DNA of 64,000 bases, from positions 1 through 64,000 of the forward strand of contig CAJUCW010000021.1 of assembly GCA_910585275.1 (NCBI GenBank), given 5' to 3'. Source of the DNA: an uncultured Muribaculaceae bacterium (lineage in GTDB: Bacteria > Bacteroidota > Bacteroidia > Bacteroidales > Muribaculaceae). Shown here one piece after another: positions 34,028 through 41,401 of the stretch. The position numbers and the translations under genes were made by a program. Each line of letters opens with the position of its first letter. Positions within the stretch are counted from its first letter, which is position 1. Under the pieces are notes generated by a model. That model was not told the DNA's origin. It did no database searches and was given only the letters and a program-made list of their open reading frames with translations.

Positions 34028-34432
34028 ATGAAAACGAAATTAATAACCCTATTGACGGCTCTCCTCTTATATGCCGTTCCCTGCATGGCGGGGGGTCAAA
34101 CGAGTCCATCGACACCTAATGATATACCCGTCTATACCAGTGATGACCGTCCGCGAAGCGGAAGTCCTGTTTGGGCATCAAACGTGAGATGTTCTTACTT
34201 CGACGGTGTGCTTGCAATCGGAGGGTTCGCGTATTCTAACGCGTACTCTTCTGACTCACGACTCTCTGCCGTTCAACTAAAGACTCTCGAGACTCTGACA
34301 AAAGATGAGAACAAGGGTGAAGTTGTGGACATTCCTTGTGATCCTGATAATGGCGCAGTGTGTTCTGTTCCAGTTAGTCTTGCATCTGGTGTGACAACAA
34401 CTATGAATGTATTGAATTGCAGAAACGTATGA
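34028..34432 (+). CDS. Small secreted protein, unrecognised (NVEALA-like motif)
   Basis: 134 residues with a good signal peptide (MKTKLITLLTALLLYAVPCMA). I do not recognise a family with certainty. The segment SAVQLKTLETL (residues 80-90) resembles the LANVEAL region of NVEALA peptides and the TAIQLANLDAL of the broken gene at 37883; several Cys follow (DIPCDP, AVCSV, LNCRN). The stretch before it (RSGSPVWASNVRCSYFDGVL) resembles DUF3244 proteins, so a chimera is possible. A beta-propeller lipoprotein gene follows, as at the other peptide locus. Probably a periplasmic or surface peptide precursor; function unknown. Confidence 0.6.
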   Translation: MKTKLITLLTALLLYAVPCMAGGQTSPSTPNDIPVYTSDDRPRSGSPVWASNVRCSYFDGVLAIGGFAYSNAYSSDSRLSAVQLKTLETLTKDENKGEVVDIPCDPDNGAVCSVPVSLASGVTTTMNVLNCRNV

Positions 34433-34470
34433 TAGTAATCAACCGGATTCTTCGTTGATGCAATGCGATG

Positions 34471-34519
34471 GTGTATTGCCCTTTAATCGTAACTTCGTTT
34501 ATAATAAAGGGCAATACAC
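34471..34519. promoter_or_regulatory. Long hairpin between peptide and propeller genes
   Basis: A perfect 14-bp stem GTGTATTGCCCTTT / AAAGGGCAATACAC, extendable by one A-T pair, with a loop of about 20 nt. It lies 39 nt after the stop of the small gene and 48 before the next ATG. No U-tract follows. It could attenuate readthrough or protect the upstream mRNA. Confidence 0.75.
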
Positions 34520-34566
34520 TTTCACCATGTTTCAAGGATATATTGCACACTTTAAATTCACGTATT

Positions 34567-35685
34567 ATGAAAAGTTGTCTGTCAAAATTTTTTGTTTCAC
34601 TCCGCTATGCAGTCATTGCTATAATGGTTTTCCCAACATTAATGATTGTTTCTTGTGGCAGAAGTAAGCATGAGGAAGCGATGGTGGAAACTGTGCCGCT
34701 TGAGGGAGTGTCCATTATTAACGATACCCTTGTAATTGACTATTTTCGTCCGTTTATTGTCAATAACAATATCGCGAGTACTTTGGCAAAAGGTGATTAT
34801 TCCGGTTTTATAGGAGGTTTGAAAGATGACAAACTGTTTACTCGAGATTTGTTCCTTCCTCGAGGATCTGGACCGGATGAGTTTGGTTTTGCTGTCGTAA
34901 TGCCGTACAACGACTCCACAATCTTTGTTATGAATTCCAACGGTGGTCATCCGGAGTCGCTGACCGTAATTCCGGTGGGAATGGATGGGTTACAATCGAA
35001 AGACCGGTGGATGCGTCATCGGATAGATTCCATAGGATCCATAGATGTGGGAGCGCGTGCATTTGTGCCCTTGTCTGATTCGACTATATTGATTAACAGT
35101 GCCCGGTATGGATCTCCAAGCGTCTTTTCAGTAATTAATTACAAACATCCATCGCTCACGGAGTTAAATTGGTTGCCCGGAGATAACTTCAAGGGCGAGA
35201 ATATAGTTAAACAAGGAGTGTATGGCGTCAATACGCAATTGTATAAGATAGGGGATAAATTCCTTTATATTAACGGGAATTCCGATTACGCTTTTATTTT
35301 CTCGCTTAAGGATGACGATATAGTCATTGACAAGATGCTTGGGGAAACTTATCCGGACTATGAAGACAGTGGAAATGGTTTGAGTGCGAAAATTAATAGA
35401 AAGGCGCCTCTCCTTTCCGGTGCTGTTTCTGACAATCGAATCTATATTTTACAGAAAATCCTTAACAAAGAGGGCAACAAGGTTTCGGAAGGAGATGTGC
35501 CGTCTTATGGGAATAGGGTAGTTTGCTATGACTTTAATGGTAAACGGCTCTATGATCTCATGCTCGACAGGATTGGGTTCGGTATAATGACAGATAATTA
35601 TAACAATAATCTTTACCTTTGTTGTATCAGCGAAGAGACCAATGAGATGGATATTGTAAAATATAACCTCTCAAGTTTAAAATAA
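34567..35685 (+). CDS. 6-bladed beta-propeller lipoprotein 2
   Basis: 372 residues from MKSCLSKFFVSLRYAVI; the lipobox is IVSC. An in-frame start at 34468 is rejected because it lies before the hairpin and would bury the signal. The motif GSGPDEFG (near residue 96) is the counterpart of GGGPGEY and GQGPAEF in its two paralogues; the fold should be a TolB-like 6-bladed propeller. It probably works with the small secreted protein before it. A truncated inverted-repeat element begins 65 bp after its stop. Confidence 0.8.
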   Translation: MKSCLSKFFVSLRYAVIAIMVFPTLMIVSCGRSKHEEAMVETVPLEGVSIINDTLVIDYFRPFIVNNNIASTLAKGDYSGFIGGLKDDKLFTRDLFLPRGSGPDEFGFAVVMPYNDSTIFVMNSNGGHPESLTVIPVGMDGLQSKDRWMRHRIDSIGSIDVGARAFVPLSDSTILINSARYGSPSVFSVINYKHPSLTELNWLPGDNFKGENIVKQGVYGVNTQLYKIGDKFLYINGNSDYAFIFSLKDDDIVIDKMLGETYPDYEDSGNGLSAKINRKAPLLSGAVSDNRIYILQKILNKEGNKVSEGDVPSYGNRVVCYDFNGKRLYDLMLDRIGFGIMTDNYNNNLYLCCISEETNEMDIVKYNLSSLK

Positions 35686-35750
35686 TATAATTCAAATGAA
35701 GAAAACATCAGTATAGAGCTTGCCGTTGCAATGGCAGGTTTTGTAATTTT

Positions 35751-35858
35751 CACCTGTCTTTTTATCGACAGGAGCACAGTAGCAACAGTAGCACTCTCCG
35801 TAGCTAATTAGTTCGCTAAAAATTAATTTCTCTGCGAACTTTGCGGTTCTGCGTGCGA
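35751..35858. repeat. Inverted-repeat element family 1, copy a (left end missing)
   Basis: Shares with copies b-d the hairpin CCTGTC/GACAGG, the CAGTAGCAACAGTA block, the GTTCGCTAA stretch and the right end (CTCTGCGAACTTTGCGG). The left terminal repeat is absent. Confidence 0.8.
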
Positions 35859-35942
35859 CACCTTGCCAATAGCATTGTGTGCGACTACGGTAAGTGAAAG
35901 AGGTGGAGATAGAAAAAAATATGAAGGAAATGGATGGAAAAA

Positions 35943-36119
35943 CGCACGCAGAGCCGCGAAGAGCGCGGAGATTTTTCGCTAAGGAATTTATAATCTCTTG
36001 TTTCTCCTGTTCACCTGTCTTTTTTATTGACAGGAGCACAGTAGCAACAGTAACACTCTCCGTAGCTAATTAGTTCGCTAAAAATTAATTCCTCTGCGGG
36101 GTTCGCGGCTTGGCGTGAG
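35943..36119. mobile_element. MITE-like element family 1, copy b (complete, 177 bp)
   Basis: Ends form imperfect terminal inverted repeats of about 28 bp: left CGCACGCAGAGCCGCGAA (35943-35960), right TTCGCGGCTTGGCGTGAG (36102-36119). Inside are a hairpin (CCTGTC 36014-36019 with GACAGG 36029-36034) and the GTTCGCTAA stretch. No coding capacity; movement would need a transposase in trans. The whole gap 35686-36204 is filled by copies a and b. Confidence 0.7.
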
Positions 36120-36162
36120 ATTAAAAGCCTCGGGTTATGATGTCGATAATCAATATTTTTTG

Positions 36163-36170
36163 TAATTTTG
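36163..36170 (+). promoter_or_regulatory. Promoter -7 box of TlpA-like gene
   Basis: TAATTTTG, 35 bp before the ATG at 36205 and 44 bp after element copy b. No well-spaced TTTG upstream. Confidence 0.5.
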
Positions 36171-36204
36171 CAGAAGACCAACAATTTCTAACTTTTTTAA
36201 TTCC

Positions 36205-37275
36205 ATGTTAAAACGTTTCTTTTCTCTTCTCCTTGTTTTGCCGGCATCTCTGTTTATCCAATCTGTCTATGCTGTTGATTATGTGGTGACAGGTTCCGTA
36301 AAAGATCTTGACGGCAAATATATATATCTGTTTGATTATGACAAAAAAGAAAATATTGACTCGGCGAGAGTGGAAAACGGGTCTTTCAGAATCGAAGGTA
36401 ACTATTACCGGGATGCCAATGTGCGTGTAGAGTGTGGGAATGTCTTCTCGAACTGTATTCTCGATAGCCTTGCCATTGTAGATTTCATTACCCATTTTCC
36501 TTCTGACGGGTCATATTTAAACAGACGGATGAGGGATATACGAAATATTGAAAATAGCAAGCGGGAACATCTTGGCAAATTTTCTCAAGAACTTAAATCG
36601 CATGGATTTGATGAATACGAAGCGAATGAGATTTATGGTAAACTTTACGATAAATACAGACCGGAGATGATTTCCATGTATGCGGATATTATCCTGGACA
36701 ACCCAAACGGTTTGGGTGAATTCGCCATTTCAAGCCTCTATCCATGGTCATTGACTGTTGAGGAATGGGATAGCATATACCAAAATTTACCGCCACGTCT
36801 TAAGGACACGCAAAACGTAAGTTTGCTGAATGATAAATATACAAATTTACGCAAAACACTCCCCGGTATGCCATTCGTTGACTTTAGTGGCAAAAGTGTG
36901 AACGGGGAATTGGTCAGGCTTTCCGATTATGTAGGAAAAGGTAAATACGTTCTTGTTGATTTTTGGGCGTCATGGTGCGGTCCATGCCAAAAGGAAGCGA
37001 AAGACGTATTGATTCCGCTTTATGAAAGATATAAAGATAATGGTAATCTTGAAATTATAGGAGTTGCAGTGTGGGATTCCCATGAGTCGTCTGTAAAGTC
37101 TATTGAGAAAAATCAGTATCCATGGAAAAATATAATAGATGCTGACACGAACCCAATGGAATTATATGGTTTTGACGCAATTCCGATGATAATATTGTTT
37201 TCGCCGGAGGGTAAAATTATTGAACGGGGACTTCGTGGCAAAAATATTGAAAAAGAAGTCGATAGTGTTCTATAG
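36205..37275 (+). CDS. TlpA-like thiol-disulfide oxidoreductase with DUF4369-like N-domain
   Basis: 356 residues. A signal peptide (residues 1-23) is followed by a DUF4369-like beta domain (VTGSVKDLDGKYIYLFDYD) and helices, then a TlpA/AhpC thioredoxin domain from about residue 220. The active site is WCGPC in DFWASWCGPCQKEAKD; the cis-Pro region is FDAIPMIILF. It should reduce or exchange disulfides in the periplasm. Its place between beta-propeller lipoproteins and Cys-containing secreted peptides suggests these as substrates, which is an inference. It is flanked on both sides by family 1 elements. Confidence 0.85.
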   Translation: MLKRFFSLLLVLPASLFIQSVYAVDYVVTGSVKDLDGKYIYLFDYDKKENIDSARVENGSFRIEGNYYRDANVRVECGNVFSNCILDSLAIVDFITHFPSDGSYLNRRMRDIRNIENSKREHLGKFSQELKSHGFDEYEANEIYGKLYDKYRPEMISMYADIILDNPNGLGEFAISSLYPWSLTVEEWDSIYQNLPPRLKDTQNVSLLNDKYTNLRKTLPGMPFVDFSGKSVNGELVRLSDYVGKGKYVLVDFWASWCGPCQKEAKDVLIPLYERYKDNGNLEIIGVAVWDSHESSVKSIEKNQYPWKNIIDADTNPMELYGFDAIPMIILFSPEGKIIERGLRGKNIEKEVDSVL

Positions 37276-37366
37276 TTTATCCTCTGATTAAGATTCAGAT
37301 TCTTTCTGATTTAGGTTGGTAGTAGGTCGGTGTTAATCATAATGTAGGTTGACTCGGTGGTGAAAA

Positions 37367-37569
37367 CGCACGCAGATCCGCGAAGAGCGCGGAGATTTTT
37401 CGCTAAGGAATTTATAATCTCTTGTTTCTCCTGTTCACCTGTCTTTTTATTGACAGTAGCACAGGAAGGATTTTTATTGACAGGTGTACAGTAGCAACAG
37501 TAGTTTTCACAGTAGCGAATTTGTTCGCTAAAAATAAATTCCTTTGCGGACTTCTCTGCTTTGCGTGAG
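37367..37569. mobile_element. MITE-like element family 1, copy c
   Basis: Both ends present (left CGCACGCAGATCCGCGAA, right TTTGCGTGAG). About 26 bp longer than copy b because a segment around TTATTGACAG is doubled. The gap 37276-37882 holds this copy, a small palindrome and the promoter of the next gene. Confidence 0.7.
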
Positions 37570-37621
37570 ATTGTGATGAAATCGCATGTGTAGCTGCGAA
37601 GGGAAGTCTTTATATAGACTC

Positions 37622-37637
37622 GTAGGGATGTCCCTAC
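37622..37637. repeat. Short palindrome
   Basis: GTAGGGA-TG-TCCCTAC, a perfect 7-bp-arm palindrome related to the TGTAGGGACATGCC repeats at 54241 and 56144. Confidence 0.6.
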
Positions 37638-37788
37638 ATGGAAGCGTTTTTTTAATCATGTAGAAGTGTTCTAATCTAACCTTTTCGGGACTTTTCTGCT
37701 ACATATTTTTACAAATATCGTTTAAATATGAAATATTTTTGCACTTATGCACAATAATTAGATTTTATGAAGCGTTGTTTAAACATGA

Positions 37789-37817
37789 TTTGAATCACAG
37801 AATGCAAATTACTTTTG
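37789..37817 (+). promoter_or_regulatory. Promoter of the NVEALA-like gene
   Basis: TTTG at 37789-37792 and TACTTTTG at 37810-37817 with a 17-bp spacer, a little short. The leader to the ATG at 37883 would be about 60 nt. Confidence 0.5.
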
Positions 37818-37882
37818 CCGGCATATATTGTATTTTTTTGATTAAAATCCATGAGACACAGCATTAACTAAATTTTATACGC

Positions 37883-38163
37883 ATGAAGAAATCAATTTTT
37901 TATTTGATGGCAGTGGCAGGTGTCTTTGCTTTCGCAGGAGCCGCCCAAGCATCGCTAAGCGATGCCGCCCCTGAGTTGACTGCGATTCAACTCGCCAATC
38001 TTGATGCCCTTCCCGGAGAGCCTGAAATCCCATTATGGTACCATGCCATAACTCTGTGATCAATGACGATGCTTCTTATACATTATATTGCGGTAGTTGC
38101 ACTTATATAAAAGGGAAACCGGGGGCGGAACCAATGTCAGAGTGTGCTGTTAAATCCAAATAG
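37883..38163 (+). pseudogene. NVEALA-family secreted peptide, frameshifted
   Basis: The first frame gives 58 residues: signal peptide MKKSIFYLMAVAGVFAFAGA, then LTAIQLANLDALPGEPEIPL, whose LANLDAL corresponds to the LANVEAL that names the NVEALA family, and a stop at 38057. Another frame, from about 38047 to the stop at 38161, continues with HNSVINDDASYTLYCGSCTY and a final ECAVKSK, a Cys-bearing tail normal for the family. A single shift near 38045 would restore about 93 residues. NVEALA genes typically lie beside beta-propeller genes, as here. Function of the family is unknown. Confidence 0.75.
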
Positions 38164-38289
38164 TAAAGGCAATTAAGTGGAGCATGGGAGGCTTTAGTAC
38201 GAGAAAGTAAAATAAAGTTTATCTTATAAAGGCACACAAAATATTGGAGCGAGACTATTTATTAAGTGCGATTCAATAGGCTCGAGGCA

Positions 38290-38317
38290 TGTCGCTACAT
38301 TCGAACATGTAGTGACA
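38290..38317. repeat. Hairpin with TGTAG-type arms
   Basis: TGTCGCTACAT / ATGTAGTGACA, an 11-bp stem with one G-U pair, followed by CTTTTCTT. It may terminate the peptide transcript and is related in sequence to the TGTAGGGACA repeats elsewhere. Confidence 0.6.
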
Positions 38318-38352
38318 CTTTTCTTAGATAGCACTTTACGTGATGTTATTTA

Positions 38353-38402
38353 GTCAGGTCATTTGATGTTGTCATATTGTGATTCTGGACAAATGGCCTG
38401 AC
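38353..38402. promoter_or_regulatory. Stem-loop in the leader of propeller gene 3
   Basis: GTCAGGTCATTTG (38353-38365) pairs with CAAATGGCCTGAC (38390-38402) over 13 bp with one G-U pair; loop 24 nt. It lies 25 bp before the ATG and could control translation of the propeller gene or be a protein-binding dyad. Confidence 0.6.
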
Positions 38403-38427
38403 ATAAATTTTTTATAATTCTAATATT

Positions 38428-39498
38428 ATGAATAAAAAATTTTCTTTAGCAATTTTGTTGCTTTTTATCCTGGTGTCATGTGCTACATCAAATGACACGG
38501 AGAACGGTGTCAAATTTATTACCGACTGGGAATATGACTCTCCGCTATCGGAGGATGAAAGTTTTCAATGTGATGAAATCGGTGTGTATGGAATAAAGGT
38601 GGTTGATTCGGTGATTGTGGTAAATCATCAGAAGAATTGGAGCGTTTTGTCGAGTGACGGAAAGAAAAAGTATGCCGATTTTCTTTCCATAGGTCAGGGC
38701 CCTGCTGAATTCTTTTATTCTGTCCCTTATGTGGGGTCATCGTATCATAATACAGAGAATGACTCTATAGCGATGTATATACCTAATAATAAACGAAACA
38801 CCATAGTCAGGGCTAATATAACCGATCTGATATCGGGAGGAAAGGGTAGAATTACGGAACGTAGTGTCAATCATTCGATGAAAAGAGCGTGGGCTACTGT
38901 GGTATGCGACTCAACCTCGGTTATGATGTCTTTGCCCAACGATTCGCTAACAGGTTTAAGCAAGTATTTTTGTGTCGGTGATTCTATGTCGCTAATCAAA
39001 GGTATGAAGGATTTGGATGCCGTGAGGGTACAAAGTGGAGAGAATTTAAATCTGTTGGTTGCCATGATAAGATATGGCAAGACCTCGGGTAAGTTTTTCG
39101 AAGCCAAAGCTTACCTCAATTGGATAAATATCTTCTATAAAGATGGTGATGACATCAAGACTATCTGTGTAGGAGACAAAATGTTTGATGTAGAGGAGAT
39201 GGATAAAAAAGGTATTAATTATGACGAGGATGTTTATATTGGCGGAGCTGCGTGGGATAAAGGTTTTAGCGTAACATGTAAAGCAGGAATGATGTCGAAT
39301 CCTCAATCGTCCAATCCGGAAGAATCGGAACTTCAGGTATTTGACTGGGATGGCAACCCCGTTTTCAGAACCATTTTGCCGGTATATGCAAAAGCATTTG
39401 ACATAGATTGGGCTAACAAGCGGTTGATAGTGCATGATAGAGTGAGCGACAGAGTGTTGGCTTATGATGCCACCCCGATAATAGAACGGTTTGAGTAA
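38428..39498 (+). CDS. 6-bladed beta-propeller lipoprotein 3
   Basis: 356 residues; signal MNKKFSLAILLLFILVSC with lipobox LVSC. The hallmark GQGPAEF (near residue 90) places it with the two propeller lipoproteins at 32564 and 34567, although overall similarity is low. Expected fold: 6-bladed propeller, anchored to the membrane or cell surface. It follows the NVEALA-like peptide gene, repeating the peptide-then-propeller order seen at 34028-35685. Family 1 element copy d starts 12 bp after its stop. Confidence 0.8.
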   Translation: MNKKFSLAILLLFILVSCATSNDTENGVKFITDWEYDSPLSEDESFQCDEIGVYGIKVVDSVIVVNHQKNWSVLSSDGKKKYADFLSIGQGPAEFFYSVPYVGSSYHNTENDSIAMYIPNNKRNTIVRANITDLISGGKGRITERSVNHSMKRAWATVVCDSTSVMMSLPNDSLTGLSKYFCVGDSMSLIKGMKDLDAVRVQSGENLNLLVAMIRYGKTSGKFFEAKAYLNWINIFYKDGDDIKTICVGDKMFDVEEMDKKGINYDEDVYIGGAAWDKGFSVTCKAGMMSNPQSSNPEESELQVFDWDGNPVFRTILPVYAKAFDIDWANKRLIVHDRVSDRVLAYDATPIIERFE

Positions 39499-39510
39499 AC
39501 ATAGTATCGT

Positions 39511-39664
39511 AATTCTCCTGTTTCTACTGTTCACCTGTCTTTTTTATTGACAGTAGCACAGGAAGGATTTTTATTGACAGTAGCACAGTAGCAACAGTAG
39601 TTCTTACAGTGGCTAATTTGTTCGCTTAAATTTATTCCTTTGCGGGTTTCGTGGCTTTGCATGA
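39511..39664. repeat. Inverted-repeat element family 1, copy d (left end missing)
   Basis: Shares the CACCTGTC hairpin, the doubled TTATTGACAG block of copy c, CAGTAGCAACAGTAG and the right end (TTTGCGGGTTTCGTGGC). The left terminal repeat is not attached. Confidence 0.78.
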
Positions 39665-39672
39665 AATTAAAA

Positions 39673-39713
39673 CGCACGCGGAGGCGCGAAGAACGCGGAG
39701 ATTTTTCGCTAAG
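39673..39713. repeat. Inverted-repeat element family 1, copy e (left end only)
   Basis: CGCACGCGGAGGCGCGAA through ATTTTTCGCTAAG, the left terminal part of the family, cut off after about 41 bp where the upstream region of the RND operon begins. Confidence 0.75.
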
Positions 39714-39718
39714 TTTGG

Positions 39719-40225
39719 TGTCCGCAGGATGGAAAACTCTTCAGAGGCAGGACGGAAGTTTTTTCAATGGGCTGATAGAAATTTGCAGAAATTTCGTTTA
39801 TGAACTATGTTGATTATTAGCTATTTGACTGGATGGTTGCAGAAATTTGATAGATTTTTGCAGAAACTTTTGGAAAACTTGAATAATACTTCATAAATTT
39901 ATGCATTGATAATCAGTGGGTTGGTGAAATGGACGTAAATTTTGTGTGAAAACATGAAAAAAGACCAGGAGGAGACTCCGGTGTGAAATGCGGCGACGAT
40001 AGATTATTGTAGAAACTCGATAGAAATCGATGAAAATGCTATATTGAGAATCAATTTGTTATGAACGCGGTGATAGAAATTTGTAGAAAAACGATAGATT
40101 TTGACATCCGAACAGAGGAGTTGGAATGGGGTTTCAAAAAACTGTTTTTCGATGCATGCAAGATTTCAGTACATAAAATGACCGATTTCCGCACCTCTTT
40201 AATGAGGATGTTTATTATCTTTGCG
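39719..40225 (+). repeat. Non-coding region related to 27719-28230
   Basis: Diverged copy of the region before lepB: shares GGAAAACTCTT, many TAGAAA/CAGAAA units, ATGCTATATTGAGAATCAAT (40036-40055) and ATAAAATGACCGATTT. It ends in TATCTTTG (40216-40223), a good -7 box for the RND operon, about 98 bp before the adaptor ATG. Confidence 0.7.
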
Positions 40226-40320
40226 CTGGAGTTCATTCCAATCAAGCATCCAGGAGGTTGATCAACTCCGGAATCCAATCGAGCATGCCGGGCATTTTCC
40301 TACATGATAACTTAACATTT

Positions 40321-41391
40321 ATGAAGAATATATATCTGCTAATCGTTCCGTTTGCTTTCCTTTGCGGGTGCGGCAATGCGGGGGATAACAAAAAAGAGAA
40401 AGAAGACGAGAGGGTGGCGCTTGCTTCCGAGCCGTCGAAAATCGCCGAGGTTACCACCCAACGGCTATCCCTAAGGGATTTCAGCCATGAGGTGGTGAGC
40501 AACGGGAAGGTGGTGGGGCATAGCCGCGCCGACCTTGCGTTTCCTGCATCGGATGCGGTGATAACGTCGGTGGCGGTGAAAAACGGAAGCCATGTGAAGC
40601 GCGGCCAGCAGATAGCTACCCTCGACGATTACAAACAGCGCGAAGAGCTCAGGAAGGCGGAAAACGCACTCGCCAAAGCGGAACTCGAATTGAAAGACGC
40701 CTTGATAGGTCAGGGGTTTGACCCGGAAGCGTCGGCATCGGTGCCTGCCGAGGTGATGAAACTCGCCCGGCTGCGCAGCGGCTACGATGAAGCCGAGGCA
40801 GCGGTGGCGTCGGCACGACATTCCCTTGAGCAAACGGTGCTCACCGCCCCGTTCGACGGAGTGGTTGCAAACCTCGCAGGGAAAGTGTTTAACCGCCCCG
40901 ACAACAGCAAACCCTTTTGCACTGTCATCGGAAACGGCATGGACGCCACATTCCAGATTCTCGAAAGCGAACTTCCGCTCCTTTTGCCGGGCGACCGTAT
41001 AAAGGTTGCCCCATATTCCTCTTCCGAAGAGTTTGCAGGCAGGGTTGCGGAGATTAACCCTGTGGTTGACGATAAAGGGATGGTGACCGTGACCGCTTCG
41101 GTGGAGTCGGGGAAAGGTCTTTACGACGGCATGAACGTGAAGGTGAGCGTGCTGAAATCGCTCGGGCAGCAACTTGTGGTGCCGAAAAGCGCGGTGGTGC
41201 TCCGCAGCGGGCGGCAGGTGGTCTTCACGGTCGGCGACAAGAAAGACAAAGCAATGTGGAACTACGTGCATACCGGACTTGAAAACATGGGGGAATACAC
41301 CATCGTTGACGGTCTTGAAGAAGGGATGGAGGTGATTGTGAGCGGAAACGTCAACCTTGCGCACGAGGCTCCTGTAAAGATTGTGAAATAA
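40321..41391 (+). CDS. RND efflux periplasmic adaptor lipoprotein
   Basis: 356 residues from MKNIYLLIVPFAFLCGCG; the lipobox LCGC gives a lipid-anchored adaptor. Regions in order: biotinyl-lipoyl half (VTSVAVKNGSHVKRGQQIAT), helical hairpin (residues 100-175), second lipoyl half (LTAPFDGVVANLAG), beta-barrel and membrane-proximal domain. It bridges the inner-membrane pump and the outer-membrane channel. It is the first gene of an operon with two permeases and one outer-membrane factor, so it may serve both pumps. The next gene starts 10 bp on. Confidence 0.92.
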   Translation: MKNIYLLIVPFAFLCGCGNAGDNKKEKEDERVALASEPSKIAEVTTQRLSLRDFSHEVVSNGKVVGHSRADLAFPASDAVITSVAVKNGSHVKRGQQIATLDDYKQREELRKAENALAKAELELKDALIGQGFDPEASASVPAEVMKLARLRSGYDEAEAAVASARHSLEQTVLTAPFDGVVANLAGKVFNRPDNSKPFCTVIGNGMDATFQILESELPLLLPGDRIKVAPYSSSEEFAGRVAEINPVVDDKGMVTVTASVESGKGLYDGMNVKVSVLKSLGQQLVVPKSAVVLRSGRQVVFTVGDKKDKAMWNYVHTGLENMGEYTIVDGLEEGMEVIVSGNVNLAHEAPVKIVK

Positions 41392-41401
41392 GACTCCGGT
41401 T

